From contig OX328102.1 in assembly GCA_946811185.2 (NCBI GenBank), positions 49,267,619-49,331,618 on the forward strand: a stretch of DNA of 64,000 nt, in the 5' to 3' direction. The position numbers and the translations under genes were made by a program. This stretch comes from Hippopus hippopus (taxonomy: Eukaryota; Mollusca; Bivalvia; Cardiida; Cardiidae). Under the pieces are notes generated by a model, which was given only the letters and a program-made list of their open reading frames with translations, did not search any database and had not been told where the DNA came from. Shown piece by piece: positions 37,997 through 51,898 of this stretch (position 1 is its first letter; each line of letters starts with the position of its first letter).

Positions 37997-40776
37997 AAAA
38001 TCTTACGATATTTGCTGGAATTAAAGATATTTCTTGCTGTTGACCAATAAGAACTCATTGACGTCAGGATTTTATTTATCACTTCTATAATCAACAGTAA
38101 TTTGCGACATCGATTGGTATTGTATTTAACCCAGTGAATAAAGCTGTTTAGATTTTTTTCTTAATGGTGGCCCTTCATAGAGTTCGAGACTAATATGAAG
38201 TTGCCTTTCATTGAAATGGTAACAATGATTTTTACAACAGATCATTCCATGCTATATTAAAGTCTATCCACTATCACCCATGGACCACATTCTTGAAGTC
38301 AACATTGTTATCATCTTTCTCATCGCAAAGAGGGCATGCATAAAACCATTTTTGAAACAGTTTGAGTTTGTAATTCTCTAAATGATTCCAAGGTAGCATT
38401 TTGCAAAACAGGATTTACTGTTGAACTACAGAGACTTCCCTTCACAGCATAGACTTTGTGAATAAGAATTCAGGTCAGAAAAGAAAAAAATGTCTCCCCA
38501 TTAGATCACTCGGATCATTTCTTCCTACAGATTGGTAATTATTGGTGCATCACTTATATGGAATAGCACAGTAAAATGAAACCTTTTTTTTTAATATGGG
38601 AAACAAAATCCTGGAAATAACAGTAAGCCCATGATCGTGATACCAAATGCAAAAAAAAGAAAAGGTTCATCTGTTCATGCACAATAATACAATTATGCTG
38701 ATATTGGATGAGGTGGAGCTAAGCACAGTATAAGTATATTGCAGCAGGCATTTTCTTTTTGACATAAGACAGGTACCTTTATATACATGTTTGATTGAAA
38801 GAGAGAAAAACAAAACTCATGCACAGGCCTATAGCAGAAATAAGGAGAGTCACTAACCATCTATCAAACAAGGCAAATGATAACTGGCCAGCTAAAATAT
38901 CAAAAGAGCTTCTGTCTCTGTTAAATGTGTACAATATCAAACAAAAAACTAAAAAAAGCAAGTTTTGAATTTACACAGATGATAAAGCACTAGAATATAA
39001 TGTAAATGAGTAAAAGAAGACATAGCCTTGAAGCTATGCAAACAGAAAGCAAGAAGTTATACATATGTAAGAACAAGATAATCTGAGCAATAAAAGGATT
39101 GCCATGTGAATGATGATAATTTGCATGACCTTTACGCCAAAAAATACGTTAATGACAAGAACATTAATAGTACATGGTAACACACAAATGACCTATTACA
39201 AAGTTAACATAAAAGGGAAACAAAAAGGATAAAAGAGTAGGGAATAAAACAAGAGCTCTTCATTGCATAGTTTAGACTTAAGCATATTATATCAAACCCA
39301 ATGCATCTCATTTCCAACATTTACATTTGTCCCCCTTTTTTTTTCAGTCATGGCACGATGCCTCATTTTATTTTCTTGTTTCTTAATGCCAAGCAATTAA
39401 CCTGACATAATTCTGAACAGGTAACAATGGAAAAACGACAACCACAGTTTTCTTAACAAAAACATAAAGCCACAAATAAGGCTGGTAGGCATGAGAATGA
39501 TGATGGTGAAAATTTTACTGAGCAAATACAAGCATGAATGAGCTCTCATTCACTATAACACTATGGTCCTCTGTAAATGAATACTGACCAACAGTGTGAG
39601 ATAACAGGTGCATCTGTCCTATTGAAATATCAAATCCAAATGGGGAATTCAATTCATCTTGGTAACTCACATTGCTAGTAAATCACCTGATTACTTAATT
39701 GATGAGTGTAAACAGTGAAACAAGATTAACTACGAATAATATATCTCTGATTTTGGGCAGTCAACTCTTTCGGCGCCAAATATTGAATGTCCACCTCTTC
39801 GATGCCTGGAAATAGGCTCCATTGAAACTCAGAGTTTTATCATATTTGGCTTGACTAAACAAGTGAACGACAGTGTTCCATGATCAGACTGCATGTTCTG
39901 TGCAGTCTGATCTTGATCGTTGTCATCCGCAAAGGCCTCTGTTTTCGCCTATAGCGCTGAAAAGTTTAAATTTATGCATATGTATGCTGTATCTAACTAA
40001 AAAGGTGGATATGCCTGTTGGTCATACCTTTACTACTTTGTCATGGCAAGTTCGATTTTAAGTACTTTGATATCACTGTCCGAGGGAACTAAATTGATAA
40101 AATAACAAGAGAAGGCACTGTAGATAGCATATGCAATGTCTGCTTAGTAAATAAGATCAAGATATATTTTACTTTTAACCTTTTTTGTCCGTTTTTTAGA
40201 TGCAAGAGTTACATGCTACACAATGTATCAGTAACTTCAGTACTTTGATTTACACTAAAAGTTTTTATTTACTGTAATGCATATAATCATTAAGATCATG
40301 AAAATAAGCATGCCAATAAATTTTAGATTTTTTAATCTAAAATACAGAAATGAACCAGATAGTTTTTGAATTCTCAGCAACTGATATAAAAAATTAAAAA
40401 GTATATTAATGAGCTTTGGTTATAAGTGCTTCCATTGTGTCCATGAAAATGACAGATTAATATACAATTAATCAGAAAATGCCATTTGGGTTGCTTCTAG
40501 GATGCATTCAAGGTATTTGTGATCAAGAAAATGTGCTTTATCTGAAAAATATCCCTGTAGTTTGTCAGATTATTATTTTTTTGGAAGCTTGAATCATAAA
40601 AAAATAGTGCTGTCAGTGCTTTGATTTGCATTAAATGTTCTTTTATTTTATTAGAAATGCATATAATTATCTAAACATAAGCTTTTTACATTACCTGAGA
40701 TCATTTGGGACTTTCACAAAGTATAAAATTTCCAACGAACTGTCAAATAAGGATCAACTAATAAGGTTAGGGTTGG
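37997..40776. other. No gene or recognisable element seen
   Basis: AT-rich sequence without long frames. A GATCAGACTGCAT...TGCAGTCTGATC hairpin of a common bivalve repeat lies at about 39,882-39,914. Nothing else is supported. Confidence 0.4.
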
Positions 40777-41029
40777 GGTGCACTTAATGACCTTTGACCT
40801 CTATAACTTCCAAAAGCCCCACTCCCCAGGTGGCAGACTTTGGGAATGTGCTCAGGAGACCTTGTGGCTCAAGAAAATCATAGTCCCGAAAATTCCCCCG
40901 GGGTGGGGAGCAAACACCCTGCTGGCTAATAGTCTAATTAGGCTGTTTTCATGGCCACTACCGATTTTCTTTAAACTTTGTACACTGAAACCTATACATG
41001 TTGGCTGTAATATTATGCAACATTTAATC

Positions 41030-44000
41030 CACTGTGTTGTAAGCTGTACGGGACGAAATGTGTAGTCACTTCCAAGATGGCGGACGGTTTACATGGAGAA
41101 AGGTGGGTGTCACATTTTATCATCAATAACTTTTTTTCTTGAAACCTTCCAGTCATGATACTTACAATATATTGTGGGGGAATGATATGGTAAGCCTCGG
41201 TGCTATATAGCAAAGAGCCAGTGCCATTATTCGATACGTCATATCGGCGTAAACATTGCCATTCGGTAAAATTTAAATTTCAAGCGTGGACTTGCATCGT
41301 TTTTAGTTATAGAATGGAAAATAAGCTAATGAAGTGAATGAAGGTTGTTGTTTCTGTAGGTATTCGTCACGTGCTTTCCAATGATTACGGTAATTTTTGT
41401 GAAATATGTCTAGAAAGACCCGAAAACATGCGTTATGTAAATCGCCAACGCAGCGGTGTAGTCCACATCAACAATTTCACACACAGCGGTGTAGACACGT
41501 TGTTTTCTGAACGGTTTAGACACAGACATAAGCTTTATATTCTGTACGGTTTAGACATAAAATTTGACAGTATCTTCCATAGCATTTATAGCACTGAAAC
41601 AAAAATAACATCAGGACTTTTGGAAATACAATATTATTGCTATCCTGTATATTCTAAAAGACAAACGTATATCAAATAAGATGCCACGGGAATTATTCAT
41701 GTTTTGAAAGTGTTTCGCTAATCATCGATTGTCTTCCTATCAAAATATGGGAAATTGAAATTTCTTTGGTACTTCGCGAACGGGTCTGCGTATTCACCTA
41801 CAAGATGTAGTTCGGGGCCGAAAGAAACATTCAGGAAACAATAAGAATAAATAAAAAACTTTATGAGATAACTTATCTTAATGGGTAACATTCGATTTTA
41901 TAAATATAAATCCATGACCCATATATTATGAAATCAAACTGTACAATGGTAAATGAAAATTGTGAATATCGATCACACGGAATTCCATCTTACGATTTTT
42001 CCTTTTGGGGTAAAAACAACAATTACATAACATAATTTTTACTCCAGTCGGAATTTTTGTAGATCCCCCATCCCCTGTTAACCTACCGGTCATATATTAC
42101 TCGAACAGTGGCACAGAAACCAAAAACTTTAACTAGATATTAAACAAACAGATACCAAGATACGAATCAGCGAAAGTATTTCAAACAACTCCGAAATAAA
42201 AATTATTGGCAAGTCCGGGATGGTAATTATCATCCTAAGTGAATGATTGAAATTATGGCTGCCACCATGCTGGAATTGATTTGTAATTGCACAAACTTTC
42301 ATTAGTAATTTCATAATTTATTTTTTCGTGATATAATACTGACTATTACATAAATAATATCGTAAATAATCTCTTGATGCACTCTTTTCTTCCCAACTAT
42401 CTCTTTTCGTTCCACGATGATCCCTTATCGGTTCCACGGGAACAAGACAGTTCCCCGACACATGTTTTCGAGACAGTTCACCGACAGATTTGGAGAACAG
42501 TTCCCCGACACTTTTGTAGATAGTTCCCCGACACTTTTGTTCGATGTCAAACAACAAAATAAATCTTATTATGGATAAAAAACATGTTTGATAGAGGATT
42601 TTATGGATAAATGATCGTTTGTGAAGTGTTTGTACATGTAATTGGTGAGAATCGAGAGATTAGTATAAGTTGTTAGAACTTGTTTCTCAATGGATGTAAA
42701 ATAAATGTTTAAACTAATTGGTGCGTACATTTCGTCATCGTGGTAATGCCTATAAGCTTAGTTCGACGGAACAATTTGACGGCCTATCGTCACAAAATAT
42801 CAAACAATGTCGAATAGGCTACATTCTCCCATGCTATATATATAGATCTACAATATACATGTATGCAAAATTGTCCGAGTGTACAAGATAAACAGAAAAG
42901 GTATTTCACTCGGAACCCCTCGCCCTCTCTACTGTATTTCTATAAAACAGGGGAATGCAAATAACTAAAATACATGTACAAATTATTCAGCGCCAAATAC
43001 TCTCTATCCTTTTATCAACTAAAAGTCTTCTTAGAATTCTCTTATGTTCATGACAGGCGTGATTGGTCGTGAATTCACCCATTAGACAATAACTATCCGT
43101 CGTTCTATATAAAAATCTTCCTCACAGGGTACAGATAATTCGATCACAACATCAATTATCCACGAAAATTTCTAATTTCTCATGATTATCAATCATAATT
43201 GTGTAAATTCTACAGTATAAAAGGTTATTTCCCATGAAACAAAAGTGTCCGTGAACTGTCTTCAAAAGTGTCGGGGAACTGTCTCCAAATCTGTCGGGGA
43301 ACTGTCTCGAAAACTTGTGTCGGGGAACTGTCTTGTCGGGGAACTGTCTTGCTACCGGTTTCAGACGGTTCCTTCGGTGGGTTTCGGTAATAAGGGAGAC
43401 TGTCTCGAACTGTTGGTGCCAATTTTCAGGATTCTGGATTAACGCCATGTTACGTACGTTATATTCAGAAAAGAATAGATTCGTTTCAAGACCAAGCCAA
43501 TTTTGTCTAAACCGTACATACATTGTGCTTTAAATTGTGTCTAAACCGTTCAGAAAACAACATGTCTACACCGCTGTGTGTGAAATTGTTGATGTGGACT
43601 ACACCGCTGCATTAGCGATATACAAAACACATGTTTTCGGGTCTTTCTAGACATATTTCACAAAAATTACCGTAATCATTGAAAAGTACGTGATGAATAC
43701 CTACAGAAATAACAACCTTCATCCACTTCATTAGCTTATTTTCCATTCTATAACTAAAAACGATGCAAGTTCCACGCTTAAAATTTAAACTTTACCGAAT
43801 GGCAATGTTTACGCCGATATGACGTATCGAATAATGGCACTGACTCTTTGCTATATAGCACCGAGGCTTACCATATCATTGCCCCACAATATATTGTAAG
43901 TATCATGACTGGAAGGTTTCAAGAAAAAAAGTTATTGATGATAAAATGTGGCACCCACCTTTCTCCATGTAAACAGTCCGCCATCTTGGAAGTGACTACA

Positions 44001-44031
44001 CATTTCGTCCCGTACAGCTTACAACACAGTG
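41030..44031. mobile_element. 3.0-kb fold-back DNA element with CACTGTG ends and TAATC duplication
   Basis: Ends CACTGTGTTGTAAGCTG and its inverse; arms of more than 500 bases (41,030-41,565 with 43,485-44,031). TAATC flanks both sides (41,025-41,029 and 44,032-44,036) as a likely 5-bp target duplication. A second inverted pair (about 42,430-42,545 with 43,235-43,360) is built from CCGACA/AGTTC repeats such as GTCGGGGAACTGTCT. No transposase; non-autonomous. It sits inside the larger inverted repeat 40,940-47,105. Confidence 0.8.
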
Positions 44032-44694
44032 TAATCAGTTGGTAAAGGTTTGTAGGGTGTGTGCTGGTTCAAAGTGGGTGGGGTAATTCTGATCAAAGAG
44101 GGGTCTGTTAGGAAATTGGTGATATTTTTATTGTTACTCAGAGCTGAAAGTTAGCAATTTCATGCTTTCTTAAACAATATCAGATATAACAGCTTATGCT
44201 AAAGCTTTTGTAAAATTCTTATACTGAATGTGTATTACACAGTTGTATGACATGCCTAAATTTTAGCTATTTTTTAGTTCTCCAACTTTACGAAAAACCA
44301 CAACATCGATTTATATATATTAAGGGATTCCAATGATATTTTGCAATTGTACAGTATATTAAGTGGTTATTCTAAAATTATGACGAAAATGTCTTACAGC
44401 TAACAGTTTTTGAGTTATCTACCCTTGAATTTTGTTATTTCTTTTTACAAATTTTTAAGGTTTTCATTTTTAGTTGACTACCATAAAAATAAAGCTATTT
44501 AATGCAGAGAAACTTATTCTATTAGGTATATCTAGGTTTTTGATGACAAAGATATCCCTTTTGCTTTGGACATATTGGTTCTGTGCTTCAGTGACTTTCT
44601 GGGTGATTTAAACTATTCAGTTCGAACTTATTCCTTACACTGCTATTTAACTAATTCAACCACATACTGATATCAGGAACCTTTCTTTCTAAGA

Positions 44695-44915
44695 GCAGAT
44701 CTTTTTTGGTTGTTCGTTTGTATGGTGTTTAACAAGGTTTTCAACAATATTTCAGTTATGTCACAGCAACCAGTGTATCTATCAATGCTTTCCTGGCTTT
44801 TTTTTTTTTTTTTTTTCTTTCTTTTAAATATCACCAATCCTCTGAAAACATGGCCAATCTGGGGATTCAAACCAGCAATCTCCTAGTATTCATTGAGCTA
44901 TCAGGCTAGCCATAA
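44695..44915 (-). repeat. tRNA-derived SINE, third copy
   Basis: Minus-strand head with TAGCTCAATGAATAC and B-box-like GGTTTGAATCCCC, body ending in GAAATATTGTTGAAAACC, related to the SINE at 31.9 kb. A T run interrupts it. Confidence 0.6.
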
Positions 44916-47112
44916 TCTAAATATCAATCTATGTCTCTGTTAGGAAGTATTTTTGTTATACATGAGCCTCTGGATAGTGTCATATGTCTAGTTATAGGAT
45001 TTTTGTTGAAACTCTAAGGTAAGGAAAGTTGCTTTGCCAAACAACTGATCATTTTAAAAATAAGATATCATTCGTCTACTTTTGAATAACTCGAGGAACT
45101 GTAGGTGGTGATAGTGGCATCTCATATAATATTGAGATTTTTTTGTTTTGATGTCAGTATTTTCTGTCTGTTGATGATTGTAACCTAAGTACCAAAGCTA
45201 TATGTGCAAAACAACTGACCTTCCTTTCTCCGGTTATGCATCCACAATACCACTTGGTGATCGGATGTATGCCTTGGTTATATTCAATCCATAAATTGTA
45301 TGCTTTACTGGAAGTGTGCCAGGGACAAATTTGTGCTTTAAGAATGACAACTTTTTTTTTTTTTTTTTTTTGATTCCATGGAGTGTATTTTCATCAAAGT
45401 GTTTGTCTATATTATATAAGTTACACACAAACATAAGGCCTGCTGATTTAGTTAAGATAAAGCAATACAATTTGAAGTATTAAGGGAAGCACAAAACATA
45501 GAAATCCTTAAAAAATATGATGGGCTACATGAAGTTGTCTTATTTTACAATATCATTTTTGCCAAAAGTCACAAGCTCCGAGATGACACAGTTGTTACAA
45601 AAGGGGGCATTGCAGAAGTATAGCCTTGTAAAGGTTGCAAGATAAGACACCCACAGTTTGTGTAATAAGAATGAACGATGGAAAGCCTCTTGATATTTTT
45701 ACTGAATTGAGAGAGCAAAATAAAGACATCTGAAAAAAGGCTTAAAGTCCAAAAGTGACCAAAAGTAAAAGTGCGGATGTTAAAATGCATTTAAAGTTAA
45801 TTCATGCCATTTAAAAATTAAAGAAATTATTGTGAAGATAACAACCTCTTCTTGTACGGTCAGTCTAAGTGTTTGTCACTAGCAGAAAAATGAATTTTAA
45901 AGGTAGGGCAAAAGATGCCACGTCACTCTATCTTTTGTTTCTTTTTACCGGATTTTAAAATTCATTTTCTGCCAGCAACGAACACTTGGACAACTGTATG
46001 ATAACAGATTGTCATCTTCACAATAATTTCATACTCTTAAAAGGTATGATCTAAATTCAACTGCACTTTAACACCCACATTGTTTGCTTTTAGCTGCTTT
46101 CAACCATAACAGCAGAATCAACCATACTCCAAAAAACAATTTTGTTTTTCTTTTTAAATAAAATGCCGAAAATGAATTAAGTTTAAAACAAGAAATTAAT
46201 TCCATGAAAATGTCTGAAATGAGATATATGTATTGAATTCATTGCTGTCGAAACAAAACACAAAAGGTACAATTCAGAGTCATATCTGCCTTTAATTTCA
46301 AAATATATTTCAGGACGAAAAACAAGAAAAAAAAAAAAAAAAAAAAAAAAAGATGCATGCATTGATTGAGACAATAGATAGTAAGTAACATAAAAGCATC
46401 ATCTGATTGATTTTCGAAGTGCACCTGTTCAAAATTTCAAAAAAAATGTTATGTGAACTATAGGTTAAAAAGTAGTAAACAATTTAGGAAGGACAAATTC
46501 AACTTGAAGTAGTAAAGTATCATGATGACTCAAATTACACTGAAGACTTTGTTTAGATAGAAAAAGATGTGCAAAAAGAAAATACCTCTGATAAAATGAT
46601 GTAAAAAGAAAGAACAAAAATAAAGGGGAGATAACTCAAAAACTGTTAGCTGTAGGAAATTTTCGTCATAATTTTATAGTAACCATTAAATATACTGTAC
46701 ATCTGCAAAATATTAATGGAATCCCTTTAAATGTAAAGCGATGTTGCGGTTTTTCGTAAAGTTGGAGAATTGAAAATAGCTAAAATTTAGGCATGTTATA
46801 TAATTGTGTAAAAACACATTCAGTATAAGAATTTTACAAAAGTTTTAACATAAGCTGTTATATCTGATATTGCTTAAGAAAGCATGAAATTGCTAACTTT
46901 CAGCTCTGAGTAACAATAAAAATATCACCAATTTCCTAACAGACCCCTCTTTGGGTCAGAATTACCCCACCCACATTGAACCAGCACACACCCTACAAAC
47001 TTTTACCAATTGATTCAATATTGCATAATATTACAGCCAACATGTATAGGTTTCAGTGTACAAAGTTTAAAGAAAATCGGTAGTGGCCATGAAAACAGCC
47101 TTATAGACACCC

Positions 47113-47670
47113 CTCCTTTCTATAATTACAGCGCAATGTGTTGAGTCGACTCTGGTTTAGTTTTTTGTATGGAAAGTCCTTTTCTCCTTTCCTGTTACGT
47201 ACAGGTAAGCCAAAGGCTGAATGGAGTGTTGGACCATTAATGTTTGAAGCTGCTTTTCCTGTTGATGCAGTCATGAGAACTGTAGGTTTTGATGGATCTT
47301 GTCCGGGAGTTCTCAATGCCCGCACTAATCCTTCATAAATAATATTGATTAGGAAAGTTTTCCCACATCCTGCTCCACCAGTAAGGAATATATAGAATGG
47401 ATTTTTTTCTTGAAATCCGTGTTTACTTCCCTATTGGAAAAGGTAGTCAAATAATTTTCGTTGTTGTATATTGAGGTTGATAATATTTTTCAAGAACGTT
47501 GCATCTGATGAAAGACGAGTAATTGACAATTTGAAAGGTTTTGGTATGTTTGTGTTGACTTCAACATCTATTGTACTGTCTTCTAAGTTGTCTGGGTCTA
47601 GCATACAATGAGCCTGAGGATTTACATGTTCTTCAGTATCACAGTTTTCTTGCAACAGCTGTGATGCCAT
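47113..47670 (-). pseudogene. Pif1-like helicase of the Helentron, N-terminal part
   Basis: LNIQQRKLFDYLF, then Walker A TGGAGCGKTFLINIIYEG near 47,330-47,385 and VLMTASTGKAASNINGPTLH (motif Ia). Frameshift near 47,430. It runs into the insertion after LRCNYRK. Confidence 0.85.
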
Positions 47671-48189
47671 TTCAACCCATATTTCTGGTCCGGCTCCATC
47701 AGGGTCAAAATTTTCAAGAGTGTCTTCAACTTCATCACTGTATGGTTCATATTTTCTGATGTTATCAGCAATAATGTCTTTTACCGAAAGGTACTTTTTA
47801 GTGAAAGAGTTTTCTTCAGATAATTCTTCCTCAGAACGCCATGGAAGATAAAGAATTAACAGTCTGTGGTGGTATATTTTCTGGTCTTCTGTTTGGAAAC
47901 ACTGTGGTATCGAATGACTTTTGGAGTTGTTCTTTTATTTACAAATGCCCATGTTGTTTTTAAGATAATAGACTTTTTTGTTTTTAACATTTCCTTCCAG
48001 CTGATCATCTTCATCCATTGGATTTTGTTTTTCATTTTTTGAGCCAAGCGTGTATGAGGAAACAAAATCTGCGAGGCAGATTTTCAAGGCAATCTTATCA
48101 TGAACAGCTGGTACATATAAATCAGTGTCGTGTTTCTCCATGTGTTGAAGCATTTCTCTAGGTTTCAAAATTCGAGTTCTGTTTTCCTT
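47671..48189 (-). pseudogene. Linker between Rep and helicase, broken
   Basis: Open pieces at 47,935-48,168 and 47,856-48,065 in different frames (KPREMLQHMEKHDTDLYVPA; QNPMDEDDQLEGN) are remnants of the same polyprotein. No domain recognised. Confidence 0.5.
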
Positions 48190-49326
48190 TTAGTCTGTCT
48201 GAATAAACTGAACATCAATATTTGATTTTCGTAGAGGAAGAGAAAGAATTCTTGATACTGCTTCGTGTTCTGAAACTTCTCTAGATTTAACAAATATTTG
48301 TCCAATTTCATTGAGCGCATCCCTAGTAGGCTTTCTGGATGCTTCTTTACTGGCTTTTTTCATCATCTTATTCATAGTTCTTTCTGGTTTACATATATAA
48401 GATGTTAGATAGGCTATACATGCCCAAATATTTGTTATATACTGGATATCCATATTTGCCCTTAATGCACGAAGGATGTGTTTGTTGTAGTTGTTGATTG
48501 CAAGTTCCTGAGGTGACCGTTTTAACACAATATGTACTCTTTTTTGAGCTGTTTGCAAGGCAAATATATACTCTGATAATGTAACTTGAGCCTTTTGTAA
48601 GAGCGTTTCAAAACTGAGGATTCCTCCAGATATAACTTCAGGTGAGGATAAAACACCATGGACCTTCGATAGAATGTTACATGCTGTTTCTTTTTTATGT
48701 ATTACTTCTTCCCCGTCTGGAACCCTTCCTATGAGTGTTTCTGGAGAGGGTACTTTTGGAAACCCAAACCTACATTTCTTGTTATTATTCTTTTTACAAA
48801 TCCTAGTGTGATGATGAATTTGACGTCCTCGGACAAGGTTATATAGCTCTTCGTCTTCTGCTTCCACAGGTAAGTTGCAAGTGACATATTTGTTTATGAA
48901 TTCAATACAGTCTTGATCTGAATTGGAGTCCAACTTTGGTGCATCTTTGACATGTATGGCAGCATGAAAGTGTTCAGTGCCTCTTCCCTGCATCTATTTC
49001 CTTTTGTCATAATTTAGTTTTTGGGCAATTGGATGAGCACCACTCAGAATAACTTTCCCCCAAATCTGTACCAAACTGTAATCAATATGCCTTGCAACAG
49101 TTACTGGGTTCCGGTGTAACCAAGTTCTCTTGCTATTCCAGTCCATGTTATTTACATCCTCATCACTAAGAGTTGTACCATACTGTTTGCCTACAATCTG
49201 AATTACCTCTACCCAGTGAAATTCAGCTGCTGAACCTGTCAAGAAGAAAGTGTATGGTCCAAGTTGTCTGAGTATGGCTAGCATATCCAGTTGCATTTGC
49301 TGCCAATATTGTGGTGTGCCTCTCAA
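48190..49326 (-). pseudogene. Rep (HUH) region of the Helentron
   Basis: Helitron-like N-terminal section (GTPQYWQQMQLDMLAILRQL, LTGSAAEFHWVE) followed by GRGTEHFHAAIHV, the His-rich HUH motif, then HHHTRICKKNNNKKCRFGFP and YLTSYICKPERTM with the paired Tyr expected of Helitron Rep. A single frame break lies at 48,993. Confidence 0.8.
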
Positions 49327-50530
49327 GTTCTTGAAAGAAGCATATTTTGATCAGTGTTGAGAAGACGTTTGATATGGTTTGGATCTTGTAATTGTCCAAC
49401 ATTTATGTCTTCATTAAACGATTTTCTAGTAGTCATGGATATGCTATTTTGAATTGCTTCCTTGTCAACTGCATCAAGAGCTTGAAATATATATTCAGGT
49501 GTCTCAGCAAATCTTGGATCTTTGTTGATGATTCTAGAATTGAAGTATTTTTTCATTGACAGCTTGACTGTTCTCTCTGTATTGAAGGTATTTTGGCCGG
49601 ATGGGAACAGTTTTGGAAAAGCTAGTGATTCCCAGTTTGGCTCTTTAAAGAAAGTTACTGGTTTCTGACCTTCTGCAGGGGCAATGTTTAGAATTTTGTT
49701 TGTATTTAATTCTGGTCCGTTGACAGGTTGAAGACATGTGTTACAGTTGATAGAAGATTTATACATCAGCTGTTCTCTGACAGTTTCAGGGTTATTGTTG
49801 TCAACTTCATCTTCACTGTCAATTATCTCATCATTTGAAGGTTTGGTCATATTTGTGACTTTTAATTTTGAACAACAAATATGGTTTTCGCAGTCATTGT
49901 CTGTATCATTATACATAAGACTTGTTGTTTCTAGATCATTACCACCTATCACCTGTCTTGGTGTCGAAAAGGATGCAGGACTTTCATCAGTGTCAATACA
50001 AATATCAGTACTACATGTTTGGATAACAGGATCATCTACCCAAGTATTGTTTTCTCCATCATTTGATGATGTTACATTTTGTTCACAGGATCTGTTTACT
50101 CTGCATGACAATAGTCGATAATGAATTTGATGAATTACAAATGTTCTTTTTCCAATTTGTGTTTATCTTTATATCTTTATATGAAGGTGAACTGTTTTTT
50201 AAATAATGCAAAGCAACAGTAACAAAGGAAGGTCTTATCAGTTGCTGATGGTAAGCGTATTTATCTGACAGTCTCCGTTTCAATGCTAATGTTACAATTT
50301 TTGCATTTTCAGAGTCTCTAGGTAAACTTGTTATTACCTTGGAGATATCGGTTGGTACGAGAACAACCTGACCACTGAGTTTGTGTTGAGAACCAATGTG
50401 AACTGCACATATTTTCATAAATGGAAGCACTTGACTTATGAGCTGTAACTCCAAGGAAGTAAGATCTTTGAATTCCGAAGGAATATTTTCCAAATATAAA
50501 TTTTTTAATAAACTGATAGGTGGCAGACAA
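49323..50530 (-). pseudogene. Helentron middle region (DUF6570-like and pre-Rep)
   Basis: 50,083-50,530 contains PSEFKDLTSLELQLISQVLP, MKICAVHIGSQHKLSGQVVL and KRRLSDKYAYH, typical of the conserved domain before Rep in animal Helitrons. 49,323-50,111 adds an acidic linker and EPNWESLAFPKLFPSGQNTF. The two frames overlap, so a frameshift is present. Confidence 0.65.
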
Positions 50531-50814
50531 TGCTTTTTTAATGATGCATCACAGTATAAACATATCCACTGTTTTGGACCTAGCTCTGTTAACTAATGTC
50601 CTGTCTTTATAATTTTCCTTGTTAAAATTGAGGACTGATCGTCGATACATGAGCCGACAACATGAGATACAATCGTATACAGCTCCATCTTTTATGGCAT
50701 GTGTGAATTGTTCTATAGTAATATCAATATCATTTGGATGTCTTCTTTCTGTTCTCTTGTGTCTATCTTTTTTGTTTGTTTCTCAATAATTTGGTCACAG
50801 TTTTTGTCTCTTCT

Positions 50815-51787
50815 TTACGTACAAATTCTTGCTCTATCTTTTTCTTTATCAAACTCTTTTTCATTTTTTGACCTGTTTTGCCTGAACCTTTTTTTCCTAG
50901 CTGAATCCTTTTTTCTGTTAAGCAACATTTTGCTGTTTGACATTTCAAGCCTGCTCCTTCTCTTAATCTGTTTATCACTTTGTTTCACAATTTCAGGATG
51001 CTGCTGCCTTTGTGTTTTCTTCCGTAGATTTTCTTTTTGTTTATCACTTTCTTTCAGTAATTCTGGACTTTGGTCTCTTTGTTTTCTCTTTCTATTTACA
51101 TCTTTTTGTTTATCACTTTCTTTCATTAGTTCTGGACGCTGGTCTCTTAGTTTTCTCTTTCTATTTACATCTTTTTGCTTTTCACTTTCTTTCAGTAATT
51201 CTGGACGCTGGTCTCTAAGTTTTCCCTTTCTATTTACATCTTTTTGTTTATCACTTTCTTTCAGTAATTCTGGACGCTGGTCTTTTTGTATTCTCTTCCT
51301 ACTTATATCCTTGTGTTTATTAATTTCTTTTAATAATGCTGAATCTTGGTCTTTTTGTATTCTCTTTCTAATTACATCTTTTTGTTTATCACTTTCTTTC
51401 AGTAATTCTAGATGCTGGTCTCTTTGTTTTCTCTTTCTACTTGCATCTTTTTGTTTATCACTTTCTTTCACTAATTCTGGATATTGGTCTCTTTGTGTTC
51501 TCTTTCTATTTGCATCTTTTTGTTTATCACTTTCTTTCACTAATTCTGGACGCTGATCTCTTTCTTTTCTCTTTCTACTTATATCATTTTGTTTATCATG
51601 CTCTTTCACAATTTCTGGAAGTTGCTTTCTGCAAGTTCTCATTCTTTTCATTTTTTTTCTCATTAATAATTCGTCTTTCCAAGTCTGTCATTGCAAGTCT
51701 TACAATTTGCTTTCTAACCCTGTCATGTTGTCTTTCTATGGATCTTTGAACATCAGTTTTCAACGATCTTTTTTCTCGTTTTTTCAA
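50815..51787 (-). pseudogene. Lys/Arg-rich repeat segment of the Helentron protein
   Basis: At least eight tandem copies of a 23-residue unit, roughly ELLKESDKQKDVNRKRKQRD, strongly charged and helical. Animal Helitrons often have such ESxxQKxxxRKxxR repeats ahead of DUF6570. The opposite-strand long frame is a shadow of this repeat. Confidence 0.65.
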
Positions 51788-51898
51788 TCTGTCATGTTCT
51801 TTTTGTAATTTCTTTTGCTAACAATAGATGCCAATTTCTTTTGATCAGTGTTTTTCTTGTCATTATATTTGGTTTTCATAGTAGCAAATATGTCAAGT

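Larger units (their letters stand above)
40940..47105. repeat. Larger fold-back element, interrupted by the 3.0-kb element
   Basis: AGGCTGTTTTCATGGCCACT at 40,940 returns inverted near 47,100, and the arms continue as 44,037-44,475 with 46,620-47,012 (GTTTGTAGGGTGTGTGCTGG; AACAGACCCCTCTTTG). The left arm is split exactly where the CACTGTG element lies, so that element inserted later. The spacer 44,475-46,620 holds a SINE, T and A runs, and no gene. Confidence 0.75.
35655..47113. repeat. 11.4 kb of nested repeats splitting the helicase
   Basis: The helicase reading breaks at 47,113 just after LRCNYRK and resumes at 35,66x just before LKVIVIHVDEISM. Both junctions carry AAAGGAGGGGTGTC in opposite orientation (35,656 on +, 47,118 on -), which looks like the end of an inserted element. 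Inside are at least four inverted-repeat systems, a tandem-repeat element and a SINE. No clear target duplication could be read. Confidence 0.7.

Noticed and set aside
41338..41679. 113-codon frame in the fold-back element
   Set aside because: It lies in a TIR arm, is not kept open in the other arm and shows no known domain.
50699..51556. 285-codon plus-strand frame rich in Ser, Phe and Leu, membrane-like
   Set aside because: It is the complement of the Lys/Arg repeat segment of the Helentron; the apparent hydrophobicity is a reading artefact.
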